Below are positions 1 through 11,331 of a stretch of 64,000 nucleotides of DNA, piece by piece. The notes under the pieces were generated by a model, which searched no databases, had not been told where the DNA came from, and was given only the letters and a program-made list of their open reading frames with translations. Origin of the DNA: Typhlomys cinereus. Its lineage: Eukaryota > Chordata > Mammalia > Rodentia > Platacanthomyidae. Each line of letters begins with the position of its first letter. Position 1 is the stretch's first letter. A program made the position numbers and the translations under genes. The DNA lies in assembly GCA_023101885.1 (NCBI GenBank), contig JALPQD010000396.1, forward strand, positions 881,339 through 945,338, in the 5' to 3' direction.

Positions 1-878
1 GGAAATCAGGGAGGAATTACATAATCGAATCAATCGCTTTGAAGAGGAACACCACACATCTGGAGGAGTTGAGAAAAACAGTGCAAGAATCAAAAACTGG
101 CATAGAGCAGTTAAAACAAACTCAAGCAGAGATTAAAACTGAGCTACAAGACAAGTTATCTTCAACCCACAACGCCACAGAGAGTCTTATCAACAGAACT
201 AACGAAGCAGAAAACAGAATTTCAAACCTTGAAGATAAAGTGGGAGTACTAACCACCTCAATGGAAGAGGTTGTTAAAGCCAAAAAGATACTTGAGAGAA
301 ATAGCCAAGAGATATGGGACACCCTGAAGAAGCCTAACATGCGTATTCATGGAATACCAGAGCAAGAATCTCAAAATACCACCCCTGAGGAAATTTTTCA
401 AACGATCATCAAGGAAAACTTTCCTCATCTAAAAAAAGACAGGCCCATCCATATACAAGAGGCATTCCGCACCCCAAACAGATACGACCAAAATAGAAGC
501 ACGCCACTGCAAATAATAGTTAAAACACTCCACATTCAAGATAAAGAACTGGTGCTGAGAGCTTCAAGGGAGAAAAAACTAGTCACTTTTAAAGGTAAAC
601 CTATTAAAATAACAAATGACTTCTCAGTCGAAACAGTAAAAGCAAGAAGAGCTTGGAGAGACATACTTCAAGTATTGAATGAGCAAAAATGTCAACCCAG
701 GCTGATTTACCCTGCAAAACTATCAGTCATGATCGAGGGAGAAAAAAAAACTTTCCAGCACAAAGACAACTTGAAGGGATACATGTCCACCAAACCAGGC
801 CTTCAAAAAATGCTAGAAATGATACTCAAGCGTGAAGAAAAAAACAGGCATATCCAGGAGAACAGAAGGCAAGTATAA
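1..878 (+). pseudogene. L1 ORF1 remnant (RNA-binding chaperone), copy 1
   Basis: ORF1p is the trimeric nucleic-acid chaperone that coats L1 RNA in the cytoplasm. The window starts about 55 codons into it. An open frame runs 39-878; just before it a deletion relative to copy 2, near 48-58, shifts the frame. The heptad-rich coiled coil (about 60-300) is followed by the RRM-like core and C-terminal domain, with family-typical segments FQTIIKENFPHLKK and ARRAWRDILQVLNEQKCQPR. The A8-A9 run near 742-751 keeps frame here, whereas copy 2 is frameshifted at this point. Translation from an internal start is not expected to give a working protein. Confidence 0.93.
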
Positions 879-928
879 CACCATTAAAAGCGAAGCAATA
901 TACTTATAAAAACTACTAAACATAATAA

Positions 929-3900
929 ATGTCTGGAATCAAAAATAGTTTCTCCATTATAACACTAAATGTTAATGGAATTAACTCACCGATCAAGAGA
1001 CACAGATTACAAATTTGAATTAAAAATCACAATCCATCAATCTGCTGCCTGCAGGAAACCCATCTCACCACAAAAGATAGGCACGCTCTAAAAATAAAAG
1101 GCTGGTCAACAATTCTACAAGCAAATGGAAGCAGTAAACAGGCAGGGGTAGCCATTATGCTATCAGACAAAGTGGACTTCAAACCAAAGAAAATTATAAG
1201 AGACACGGATGGATACTACATTTTAGTCACAGGTACAATTCACCAGGAAGACTTCACAATACTGAACATATATGCACCCAATACGGGCCCCTCCACATTC
1301 ATTAAGAAAACCCTACAGCGTTGAAAGCAAGAAATCAACCCCCAAACGATAATTCTTGGGGACTTCAACACCGCCCTCTCAACATGGGATAGATCAACAG
1401 GTCAAAAGCTTAACAGAGACACTTTGGACCTTAATCAAACCCTGAAAGAAATGGACCTTACAGATCTCTATCGAACTTTTCACCCACGCACCAAAGAATA
1501 CACATTTTTCTCAGCAGCACATGGAACTTTCTCACAAAGAGATCACATATTGGGCCACAAAATGAATCTACACATATACAAGAAAGTTGAAATTCTAACC
1601 TGTGCCTTATCAGACCACCACGGCCTAAAGCTGGACATCCACAACACATCAAACAAGAGAAAATACACTAACTCCTGGAAACTTAACACTATGATGCTGA
1701 ATGAGAACTGGATTCAGGAAGAAATTAAAAAGGAAATTCAAGATTTCCTGAAAGTGAATGATAACGAAAATACAACTTACCAAAATCTCTGGGACACAAT
1801 GAAAGCTGTCCTAAGAGGTAAGTTCATAGCTCTTAATGCCTACATCAAAAAAATGGAAACATCAGAAATAAACAACTTAACAATGAAGCTTAAAGCTTTA
1901 GAGAAACTAGAGGAATCTGATCCCAAAAGTAGTAGAAGAGAGGAGATTAGCAAAATAAGGGGAGAAATATCTGAAATCGAGATTAAGAAAACGATAGAAA
2001 AAGTCAACCAGTCAAAAAGCTGGTTCTTTGAAAGAATCAATAAGATTGATACACCCCTAGCTAAATTAACCAAAAGCAGGAGAGAGAAAACCCAAATTAA
2101 CAAAATGAGAAATGAACATGGAGTGATCACTACTGATACCCAAGAAATCCAGAGAATTATAACATCATATTTCAAAAACTTATACTCTGTGAAGTTTGAC
2201 AACACAAAAGAGATGGATGAATTTCTAAGTAAACACAACTTACCTAAATGGAATCAGGAAGTTGTGAATTATTTAAATAGTCCTATAACATATAAGAAAA
2301 TTGAATAAGTAATCTCGAATCTTCCCACAAAAAAAAATGTCCTGGACCAGATGGATTCAGCACAGAGTTCTACCAGACACTTAAGGAGTTAATAACACCA
2401 ATACTCCTTAAACTGTTCCATCAAATAGCAAAGGAAGGAACACTACCAAATTCCTTCTATGAAGCTCATATCGTTTTAATCCCAAAACCTAATAAAGATT
2501 CACTTAAAAAAGAAAACTATAGGCCGATCTCCCTGATGAACACAGATGCAAAGATTCTCAACGAAGTCTTAGCAAATCGGATTCAAAAACATATTAAAAA
2601 GATCATTCACAGGGACCAAGTAGGCTTCATCCCCGGCACACAAGGTTGGTTCAACATACGCAAATCAATAAATGTAATTCATCATGTAAACCTGTCCAAA
2701 GTTCAAGACCACATGATACTCTCGATAGATGCAGAAAAAGCTTTTGACAAGATCCAACAGCCTTTTATGATCAAAACGCTAGACACAGTAGGAATGGAAG
2801 GAACCTTTATCAATATAATAAAAGCTGTATACAACAAGCCCACAGCAAGGATTATGCTCAATGGGGAACAATTGGAAGCATTCCCACTTCCATCAGGAAC
2901 TAGACAAGGCTGTCCACTCTCACCACTTGTATTCAATATTGTACTTGAAGCCTTAACTGAAGCCATAAGACAAGAAAGGGACATAAGAGGGATTCAAATC
3001 GGCAAGGAAGAAGTCAAGCTATCCCTATTTGCAGATGACATGATCTTATATCTGAGTGATCCCAAAAACTCCACCAGGAAGCTCTTGGAACTAAAAGAGA
3101 AGTTCAGCAGGGTGGCAAGATACAAAATAAATGTGCAAAAATCAGGGGACTTCCTATATGCCCAGGATGAAAGAAGTGAAAAAGCATTGAGAGAAACAAT
3201 CACATTTACTATAGCCCCTAAAAAAATGAAGTATCTTGGTATAAATCTAACCAAGGAGGTAAAAGACCTTTACAACGAAAACTTTAAAACCCTAAAGAAA
3301 GAAATAGCAGAAGACACCAGAAGGTGGAAAGACCTCCCATGTTCCTGGATTGGCAGAATCAACATCGTAAAATGACCATCCTACCAAAGGAAATATACAA
3401 ATTCAATGCTATACCAATTAAAATCCCAAAGAAGTTGGGATTAAAGAAGTTGACCAACAATCTCAAAATTGATATGGAGGCACAAAAGACCCAGGATAGC
3501 AAAGACAATCCTGAGTAACAAAAACACTGCTGGAGGTATCACCATACCGAACCTTAGTCTATATTACAAATCCATAGTTATAAAAACAGCCTGGTACTGG
3601 CTCCAAAATAGACACACAGATCAATGGATAAGGATTGAAGACCCAGATATAAGCCCAAAATTACAGCCATTTGGTCTTTGACAAAGGGGCCCAAAGAATC
3701 CAATGGAAAAAGAACAGCATTTTCAACAAATGGTGCTGGCAAAACTGGATCTCCACATGCAGAAGATTAAAGCTGGACCCGTACTTGTCACCATGTGCAA
3801 GACTTAATTCCAAATGGATCAAGGACCTTGATTTAAGGCCAGAGACTTTACAAACCATAGTTGAAAGGATAGGGAACTCCCTCGAGCTGATTGGGCTAGG

Positions 3901-4753
3901 CCAACATTTCCTAAACAGACATCCAATGGCACAGTCACTGCTACCAACTCTCAACAGTTGGGATCTTGTGAAATTAAAGAGCTTCTGTTCAGATAAAGAG
4001 ATTATAATGCGAGCTCAAAGGAAACCCACAGAATGGGAGAAAATCTTCACTAACCACACATCTGATAGAGCTCTACTGTCCAGAGTGCACAAAGAACTTA
4101 GAAAACTAAACTCGAAGGAAAACAATGGCCCAATTAAAAAATGGGCCCTGGAACTTCAAACTAACTTTACCAGGGATGAAATTAAAATGTCTAACAAATA
4201 TCTTTAAAAATGCTCCACTTCTTTAGCCATCAGGGAAATGCAAATCAAAACTTCCCTGAGATATCATCTCACCCTGGTCAGGATGGCAAAAATCCACAAT
4301 ACAAACAACAACAAGTGCTGGAGAGGATGTGGAGAGAGGGGAACTCTGCTACATTGCTGGTGGGAATGCAGGCTCATACAGCCCCTCTGGCGAGCCGTCT
4401 GGAGATTCTTAAAGAAATTAAAGATTGAAATGCCATATGACCCTGCGATTCCACTTTTGGGTACAACCCCCCATACAGCAGAGGTTCACCTCGATAGCAC
4501 AAGCACGACCATGTTCATAGCAGCACTGTTTACAATAGCAAAGTCATGGAATCAGCCCAAATGTCCAACAGTTGACAAGTGGATAAGGAAAATGTGGTAC
4601 ATCTATACAATGGAGTACTACTCAGACATCAAAAATGATGAATTACTGGAATTTGCCGGGAAATGGATGTCATTAGAAACAAGTATATTAAGTGAAGTAT
4701 CCCAGACCCAGAAAACTAAGCGCCATATGTACTCCCTAATAGGTGGCTCCTAA
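929..4753 (+). pseudogene. L1 ORF2 (endonuclease/reverse transcriptase), copy 1, inactivated
   Basis: ORF2p nicks target DNA and reverse-transcribes L1 RNA. It starts 50 bp after the ORF1 stop, at ATG 929. Domains in order: APE-like endonuclease (LNVNGINSP near 968, DHHGLKLDI near 1614), reverse transcriptase ([11 protein letters not shown] near 3028-3060), and the C-terminal Cys/His segment ([18 protein letters not shown] near 4317). Breaks: TGA at 1016 and 1322, TAA at 2306, a frame-shifting A9 run at about 2329-2337, a lost base near 3370, a rearranged stretch at 3430-3475 and a TAA near 4205. Length (about 3.8 kb) is normal for the family, so the copy was full-length here before decay. 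Confidence 0.95.
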
Positions 4754-5830
4754 TACCAAACCCACCTAGCCCATCTTGAGACACTCATAGGTAAATCTAT
4801 GTATTACCTACAGTAATTGCAAGGATTATGAACAGGAGGGATGGGGTTGGAGGGCCACACCAGAAACAAGGAGAGAAGTGACCAGGTTACAGTAGAGAAA
4901 ATAGGCCTCCATCAAGGACTGCAAGAAAGTAATCTGACACCTAGTTAAGTTCACAGACATTTGTTCCTGATCATTTACAACTAAGGGGGTATGAACTCAC
5001 CAGAAGGGGAGGGCATATAGTCCGGCAGATTAAAAAGTAACCATTTTGCAAATGAGTGATTGACCCCTCTCATTGCCAAATGCCATATGACCCTGTGATT
5101 CCACTTTTGGGTATAAGTATTACATCTACCCTTGAATATGCTCTTATAATAAGACTCCAGTTTAACAGCTTTCTGTCTCTGGCCAGGGGGTGACATACAG
5201 TGCCCATCACAATGGAGTGAAGGGCATTGCAGGAGCAACAAAACTGCAAAAGAAAATCAACAAACCACTATCCAGAACTTCAGAGACTCTATATCAACCA
5301 CATAGAACTAGGCCAGACTAATCTCTCCCCATCCTGAAGCTCAGGGACATTTGAGGAAGAGGGGGCGGTAAGAGTGTAAGAGCAAAAGGATGGGAGGAGC
5401 AAGGATTTGCAAGATAGTCCACACAATTTAGGGCCGAAGCAATCATAATTGGATATTGCATGCCCAGAGCAATGTCCAAGGCACTATTGACCCCACAAAG
5501 TCTAGCATCTGCTAAAGGCACCAAGATCCTTGGAGGCAAGGGATTGACAGCCACAGTAGTGTTCCTATGCTTAAGGGAAACACAGGAAAGGGTTGAGGGA
5601 AATGCCACTGGGTCCTTGTATGTTATCGGAGAGGAGGGCCCAGAGGAGAGTCAGGCATGCACAAGAAAGGACTCTGGGAATTGGGGCGGGAGGCACGCAG
5701 GGACGGGGCCGGAGGGATGAGGGGAGGGGGAGCAGGGGTTTTCGGGGGGGAGGAGGAGGGAGGGAGGGAACTGATGTACTTATTAAGTTTGTATGAGCTG
5801 AAATAATAATAAAAAATGTATTTAAAAAAA
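4754..5830 (+). other. L1 3'UTR of copy 1 with polypurine tract and A-tail
   Basis: This non-coding tail follows ORF2. It contains the segment shared by all young L1 tails here (CTCAGGGACATTTG near 5341, AGAGGGGGCGGTAAG near 5357), a G-rich tract that could form quadruplexes (5690-5770), and the terminal GTTTGTATGAGC motif at about 5789. At 5078-5116 it carries a piece of ORF2 that the other copies lack. Small ORFs on both strands recur in several copies and are treated as incidental. Confidence 0.9.
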
Positions 5831-5839
5831 GAAAATTCA

Positions 5840-6721
5840 AAATCGACCTCCAAGGAATGCAAGTAAGTAATGTGACACCTGGTTAAGTTCACAGACGTTC
5901 GTTCCTGATCATGTACAACTGAGGGGATATGATCTCACCAGAAGGGGAGGGCATATAGTCTGGCAGATGAAAAGAGATCATTTTGCAAATGGGTGACTGA
6001 TCCCTCCCTCACCGAGGTTTCCTGCTTTCATTACATCTACCCTTGAATGTGCTATTATAACAAGACTCCAGTTTAACAGTTTTTTGTCTCTGACCAGGGG
6101 GTGACATACAGTGCCCATCAGGATGGAGTGAAAGGCATTGCAGGAGCAGCAAAACTGCAAAAGAAAATCAACAAACCACAATCCAGAACTTCAGAGACTC
6201 TATATCATCCACATAGAACTAAGCCAGCCTAATCTCTCCCCATACTGAAGCTCAGGGACATCTGCGGAAGAGGGGGCGGTAAGATTGTAAGAGCAAAGGG
6301 ATGGGGGGAGCAATGATTTGAAGAGTCTCCACACTAGATAGGGCTGAAGCAATCATAATAGGACTTTGCATGCCCTGCGCCATGTCCGTCACACTATTGA
6401 CCTCACAAAGTCTAACATCGGATAAAAGCACCAAGATCCTTGGAGGCAAGGGGTTGATGGGCACAGTAGTGTTCCTATGCTTAAGGGGAACACGAGAAAG
6501 GGTTCAGGGAAATGCCACTTGGTCCTTTTATGTCATCGGAAAGGAGGACCAAGAGGAGAGTTAGGCATTCACAATAAAGGACTCTCTGGGAATTGGGGGG
6601 GGAGGCACTGGGAGATGGGGAGGGAGGGAGGGGGAGTAGGGGGTTCGGGGGGAGGTGGAGGGGGGAGGGAACTGGTCTTCCTATTAAGTTTGTATGAGCG
6701 GAAATAATAATAAAAATGTTA
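5840..6721 (+). mobile_element. 5'-truncated L1 (3'UTR only) inserted in the tail of copy 1
   Basis: It begins at AATCGACCTCCAAGGAATGC, inside the L1 3'UTR, and runs to an A-tail. It is flanked by the 16-bp direct repeat AAAAAAAGAAAATTCA at 5824-5839 and 6722-6737, which marks a separate target-primed insertion just behind copy 1. Confidence 0.93.
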
Positions 6722-6817
6722 AAAAAAAGAAAATTCATTTTAAATAAAAGCTTATTTTCAGAAAAAAAAAATAAAAAGAGAACTATCACATAATACTAGA
6801 AATGCTGGCATACCTAG

Positions 6818-7233
6818 TGTCAGTTAGTCGCAGGTGTCAACTTGACAGTTGAGGGTTTGAGCTCTGGGCAATTTGTAGAGAATTAATGGTTGAGTTAAGC
6901 CCAGAGAAAACCTGCAAAAGATTGTCTAGCTGATGGGAAGGGCCTAGCCCATGGTGGGTAGCATAGGCACTGGAATAAATCACGGAGAGCTGATTAGAGA
7001 GTCAGCATCCTTCTGTATACATGGCTAAACATGATGTTCTGGCAAGTAAGGATTGTCCATCTCTCAGCCATTATGTGATGGTGTGGTCAGGTCCCTCAGC
7101 CCTGATGTTGGTGCATGTTCTCCCATCAAGCTAGACTATGAACTGTAACGGACTGTCGTAAGGAAATAAACCCCTCATTCCCTTAAGCCTTTTGATGGTC
7201 ATTTATCAGCAACCACGCAGACAAACTGCAACA
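6818..7233 (+). mobile_element. ERVL-type solo LTR (about 416 bp)
   Basis: The element starts TGTCAGTTAG and ends CTGCAACA (TG...CA). Near its 5' end is GTGTCAACTTGACAGTTGAG, the motif of MLT2-like ERVL LTRs. An AATAAA lies near 7161. Flanks CCTAG and CCTAT are a near-perfect 5-bp target duplication. The same family recurs inverted at 43912-44336 and, partly deleted, at 54176-54516. There is no internal region, so it is a solo LTR. Confidence 0.75.
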
Positions 7234-7313
7234 CCTATATTTATTATATTACTCATGAGAACCAAGGTACAGAATCAGACTCTGTGATGAGTGGACAAAT
7301 AAAATTTGGTGTT

Positions 7314-7556
7314 GGGCCAGCAAGATGTTTCAATAGAAAATCTCACCAGTATACAAAACTGGCAGCTTGAGATCAGTCCTGGGAGCCCACGTGATAGAAG
7401 GAGAGAATCAACTTCCGAAAGTTGTCCTCTGACTTCCATATATGCACTAACATAAGTGTGTTCCTATGTATTTCTCTCTCTACCTTCTCTCTCTCCTTCC
7501 CTCCCTCCTTCCCTCTCTCCCTCCCTCTCTTCAAATAAATATTCAAAAAAAGAAAA
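7314..7556 (+). mobile_element. B3-like tRNA-derived SINE with (TCCC/TC)n tail
   Basis: It starts GGGCCAGCAAGATG and contains AAGTTGTCCTCTGACTTCCA, typical of rodent B3. A pyrimidine microsatellite (about 7475-7530) and AATAAATATTC lead into an A-rich end. Confidence 0.75.
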
Positions 7557-7589
7557 GTTGGTGTGTATTCTTGGTCTTAAAAAACAAAA

Positions 7590-7862
7590 TTTTATCATTT
7601 GCAAGATGATGGTGGCGTTAGAGATAATCATGTTAATAAAGCTGTCTCACAAATATGTGTTTTTTTCTGATATGTAGAATCTAGGGAGGAAAAATACATG
7701 AAAGTAAAATAAGGACTTTTGAAGATATGGAAAGTGAAAAGAGGAGGGAGGTAGAATAAAGAAAGGTAACAGAAGAGTGAATATATCCAAGAACATTATA
7801 TGCACATATGAAAATGTCACAACGAAACTTAATTTGTACAGTTCATATCCACCAATGAATAC
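7590..7862 (+). mobile_element. Old L1 3' end (Lx-like)
   Basis: Diverged match to the end of ORF2 and the 3' end of an older L1 family: ATAATCATGTTAATAAAGC, then ATGTAGAATCTAGG, a purine-rich stretch, and ACATTATATGCACATATG and AAAATGTCACAACGAAAC. The rest of 7863-7989 shows nothing I can assign. Confidence 0.6.
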
Positions 7863-8002
7863 AAATTGTTTTCTTATGCTTGATTTCAGTCAAGAACCAC
7901 TGAAGGAATATAACTATTCTATTATTAATCATCATTTATCTGGAGTTGCATAGTATATTTATACTTTTATATCAGCCAATTTACTCAATATTATGCTTTT
8001 GA

Positions 8003-8597
8003 AGAAATTTTACCAGGGATGAAATTAAAATGTCTAACAAATATCTTTAAAAAATCCTCCACTTCTTTAGCCATCAGGGAAATGCAAATCAAAACTTCCC
8101 TGAGATATCATCTCACCCCGGTCAGGATGGCAAAAATCCACAATACAAACAACGACAAATGCTGGAGAGGATGTGGAGAGAGGGGAACTCTCTTGCATTG
8201 CTGGTGGGAGTGCAGGCTTATACAGCCACTCTGGCAAGCTATCTGGAGATTCTTAAAGAAATTAAAGATTGAAATGCCATATGACCCTGCTATTCCACTT
8301 TTGGGTATAACCCTCCATACAGCAGAGGTTCATCTCGATAGCACAAGCACGACCATGTTCATAGCAGCACTGTTTACAATAGCAAAGTCATGGAATCAAC
8401 CCAAATGTCCAACAGTTGATGAGTGGATAAGGAAACTGTGGTACATCTATACAATGGAATACTACTCAGCCATCAAAAATGATGAATTACTGGAATTTGC
8501 CAGGAAATGGATGTCATTAGAAACAATTTTATTAAGCGAAGTATCCCAAACCCAGAAAATTAAGCGCCATATGTACTCCCTAATAGGTGGATCCTAG
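8003..8597 (+). pseudogene. L1 ORF2 C-terminal fragment
   Basis: About 192 codons are open from 8019, encoding the C-terminal region of ORF2p including the Cys/His segment ([18 protein letters not shown]) and ending at the usual stop. The endonuclease and reverse transcriptase domains are absent through 5' truncation. It has no function by itself. The following 3'UTR jumps near 8680 from GAACAGGAGG directly to GGAGGCACTGGGGG, losing about 800 bp at a GGAGG microhomology. Confidence 0.93.
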
Positions 8598-8812
8598 TAC
8601 CAAACCCACCCAGCCCACCTAGAGACACTCAAAGATAAATCTCTGTAATGCCTACAATAATTGCAAGGATTATGAACAGGAGGCACTGGGGGATGGGAAG
8701 GGAGGAGGGAGGGGAGGGGGAGCAGGGGGTTCGGGGGGAGGAGGAGGGTGGGAAGGAACTGGTGTACCTATTAAGTTTGTAATAGCTGAAATAATAAATT
8801 AAAAAAAAAGAA

Positions 8813-9435
8813 AGAAATCATAGGCTCCAGGCATGGAATCCATGAGGGACATGGAGCTGGAAAAAAACTCATGGACTCCAGACATGGAGTGCCATGAGGG
8901 GCAGGTGCCTGGGAAAAATGGCTTTTCCTCATTGGTTAGCTCACATTGGGGACCAACCCAGTTGATCTTGTACCTACCTTCTCTGTTACTTATCTGTAAC
9001 AGAGAACTAATCTCCATATCCCTTTTTAAGCAACAGGTTGGGGGAAGTTGACCACCTTATCTCTGTGGAGGATTGGAGTCAGCTCCTCCCTAGCAACAGG
9101 GGATATTCCTTCAGGGTAACCCCATCAGTAGGAGATGGCTTTCCAAGACCTTCAGAGACCATCCCAGCATGACTACTCTAAAACTGCCTGACTAGCTTAC
9201 AAGATGTTTCTATGCATGCACACAAGTGGGGTGAGTGTGAGTACAGGCTAAGGAATTAGAAAGGGCAGCAGGAGAGGAAAAGCAGGAGTAAGGAGAGGTC
9301 AAGAACCAAAGGGCACAGGTGACATGGAGGTGGGAAGTTGACTTAGAGTAGAGCAGAAGGTTACAAGGGAGTCAGGGGAATGGGAAAAGAGCAAAGAGAA
9401 AATAAATAAAAACAGTGCTTTAAAATGTCATGATG
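8813..9435 (+). other. Putative transduced non-L1 flank
   Basis: This sequence lies between the inner L1 A-tail and the outer A-tail of the same insertion (it resumes at 9714-9728). It has no coding content I recognise. It starts with an imperfect direct repeat of about 40 bp (about 8822-8860 and 8873-8910, sharing GGCATGGA/GACATGGAG and CCATGAGGG). It should have a parent copy elsewhere next to a source L1. Confidence 0.6.
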
Positions 9436-9698
9436 TCCTATGCTTAAGGGGAACACAGGAAAGCATTCAGGGAAATGCCACTGGGTCCTTCTACTTCATT
9501 GGAAGGGAAGGCCCAGAGGAGAGTCAGGCATGCACATTAAAGGATTCTCTGGGGATTGGGGGGGGCACTGGGGGATGGGGAGGGAGGGGTGAGAGGAGGG
9601 GGAGCAGGGGGGTTGGGGGAAGGAGGAGGGAGGGAGGGAACCAGTGTACCTATTAAGTTTGTATGAGCGGAAATAATAATAAAAAATGTTAAAAAAAA
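9436..9698 (+). mobile_element. L1 3' end fragment (263 bp)
   Basis: Starts TCCTATGCTTAAGGGG within the L1 3'UTR and includes the G-rich tract and GTTTGTATGAGCGG terminus plus A-tail. The 15-bp direct repeat TAAAATGTCATGATG flanks it at 9421-9435 and 9699-9713. It is younger than the insertion that hosts it. Confidence 0.93.
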
Positions 9699-9886
9699 TA
9701 AAATGTCATGATGGAACCCAAAAAAAAAATTATGCTTTTGAGACTAATCCATACTTAAACATATATGTCACTACCATATTTTTTCTCAGCTTGATACTTT
9801 ATCCATTTTTTCAGGTAAACTGAAAACCAGCTATGGAAAAGAAAACTGCCACAGAGAAAATGGTCATTGTACATTGTTACAATGAT

Positions 9887-10241
9887 TGTAGCAGTTACTC
9901 TTTGTTGCTGTGAAACAATACTCAAACATAACTTAAGGGGAAAAGTGGAGATTTATTCAGCTTACAGTTCCAAAGGAGAAACAGAGTTTGGTTGGCAGAA
10001 ACTGGAGGGAGCCTAAGTCACATGCATCATGAAAGCTCTGAGCGGCAAAACTGCTCACTTCAAACTGTAAGAGCAGACTTCTTCCAGAAGCATGGTGGGG
10101 CTAATCAACCTCAAAACCCACCCCTATGACAGCCTTCCTCCAGCAAGGCTCCACTTTATAAAGATGCCATGACCTTTCTAAACAACTAAAGTTTCAAACA
10201 CATAAGCCTGTGGGGAACAACTCTCATTTCAAACCATGGCA
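9887..10241 (-). mobile_element. MaLR-type solo LTR, inverted
   Basis: On the minus strand it reads TGCCATGGTTTGAAATGAG ... GAGTAACTGCTACA, the start and end of MaLR (MLT1/ORR1-type) LTRs. A perfect 5-bp duplication ATGAT (9882-9886 and 10242-10246) confirms the ends. Confidence 0.8.
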
Positions 10242-10316
10242 ATGATAATGGGGTAACTTAGTCAATAGAATATAAAAGTTGCACATATATGCCACTAAAA
10301 TAAAAAGGATATATTA

Positions 10317-10440
10317 ATACCAAGTGCTGTGGGGCACACCTGTATTCCCAGGATTCTAGAGGCAGAGACATGAGATCGGGAGATTAAGGTTGTCCCCAGC
10401 TTCAGAGCAATCTCAAGACATATCTCAAAAAAAGAAAAAA
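10317..10440 (+). mobile_element. B1-like 7SL-derived SINE, diverged
   Basis: CAAGTGCTGTGGGGCACACC, GGATTCTAGAGGCAGAGAC and a terminal CATATCTCAAAAAAAG follow the B1 layout, with many substitutions. Confidence 0.6.
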
Positions 10441-10449
10441 GAAAAATAT

Positions 10450-11060
10450 CGAGAGATCTAAGGAAAGAAATAGACAGCAATACAGTAAGAGCAGGAGACA
10501 GTGCTATATTTCAACAATTGTTAGTTCATTTGGTGGAAAATGAGTAAGTATACATTTAACATGACCTACTTTTAAGACCAAAAGATCCTGACAGACATGC
10601 AATGTTTTATGCAAAAGCAACAGGATATGCACTCTTCTAAAGCATGCACAGAGCATTCTCTAGGATAGATTATATGTTAAGCCACAAAATAACCCTCAAC
10701 TTCAAGAGGATTGAAATCATATCAAATATCTGTTTTGACCACAATGGCATGCAACTAGAAATGAAGAACATGAGGCAAGACATAAAATTCGTAAATATAT
10801 GGAAATAAATAAAAATCTCTTGACTAGCCAATGAGTCAAAGAAGTTAAAAGGAAAAGAAAAAAATCTCGATTAATACAAAAATGGAATTGTAGCATGCTA
10901 AATCACATGAGGTACACTAAAAGCAGCTATAAAATGGAAGTTTAGAGCATGGAGTCCTACATTTAAAAAGAAGGAACTTAGATAAATAACCTAATGTTAC
11001 ACCTCAATTTTTAAGAACAAACTAAATCCATGTTAGCAGGAAGAAGGAAATAAAAATTTT
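10450..11060 (+). pseudogene. Ancient L1 ORF2 endonuclease-region fragment
   Basis: Decayed match to the 5' third of a mammalian L1M/L1MA-type ORF2. Markers are GAGCATTCTCTAGGATAGAT near 10651, AAGCCACAAAATAACC near 10680, TTTTGACCACAATGGCATGC near 10733, GGAAATAAATAAAAATCTCTTGAC near 10800 and ACCTAATGTTACACCTCAA near 10990. These correspond to the segment after the endonuclease active site. There is no open frame. It is much older than the three long copies. Confidence 0.7.
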
Positions 11061-11331
11061 AAATAACTGTAAAATTTTTGTCCCACTAGTCAGAAATATT
11101 TACTACATGTCAAATATAGTGCTGCCAATTACAGTGAACAGGAAACTTGCTCTTTGGGGACTACTTGGACAGGGAAGGTGCAAAGATCGATTTCTATTAA
11201 AAACTACTGGCCTATATTGCTCTTCAGTTATTAAACATAAGAATGCTAAAAAGAATTATTTTCCCTACTTTTCCTTTATCGTCCTTGTCTTTATTGTAGG
11301 TTTGTTTCCTTTCCCCAATTTTAAGTCTACA

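Larger units (their letters stand above)
1..5830 (+). mobile_element. L1 retrotransposon copy 1 (5' end outside window)
   Basis: A LINE-1 element enters from the left edge inside ORF1 and runs through ORF2, a 3'UTR with a G-rich polypurine tract (about 5690-5770) and an A-rich tail at about 5822-5830. Order and sequence match copies 2 and 3 in this window. Both ORFs are broken, so the copy cannot move by itself. It resembles copy 2 more closely than copy 3 and shares with copy 2 a disabling A-run in ORF2. Confidence 0.97.
8003..9728 (+). mobile_element. 5'-truncated L1 with an apparent 3' transduction
   Basis: A 13-bp direct repeat ATTATGCTTTTGA flanks the unit at 7990-8002 and 9729-9741. 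Inside are an L1 ORF2 end (8003-8597), a shortened L1 3'UTR with A-tail (about 8598-8812), then about 620 bp of non-L1 sequence with AATAAA at 9401 and a second A-tail at about 9719-9729. A later L1 tail (9436-9698) interrupts the non-L1 part. The layout is that of L1 transcription running past its own poly(A) signal to a downstream one. Confidence 0.8.
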
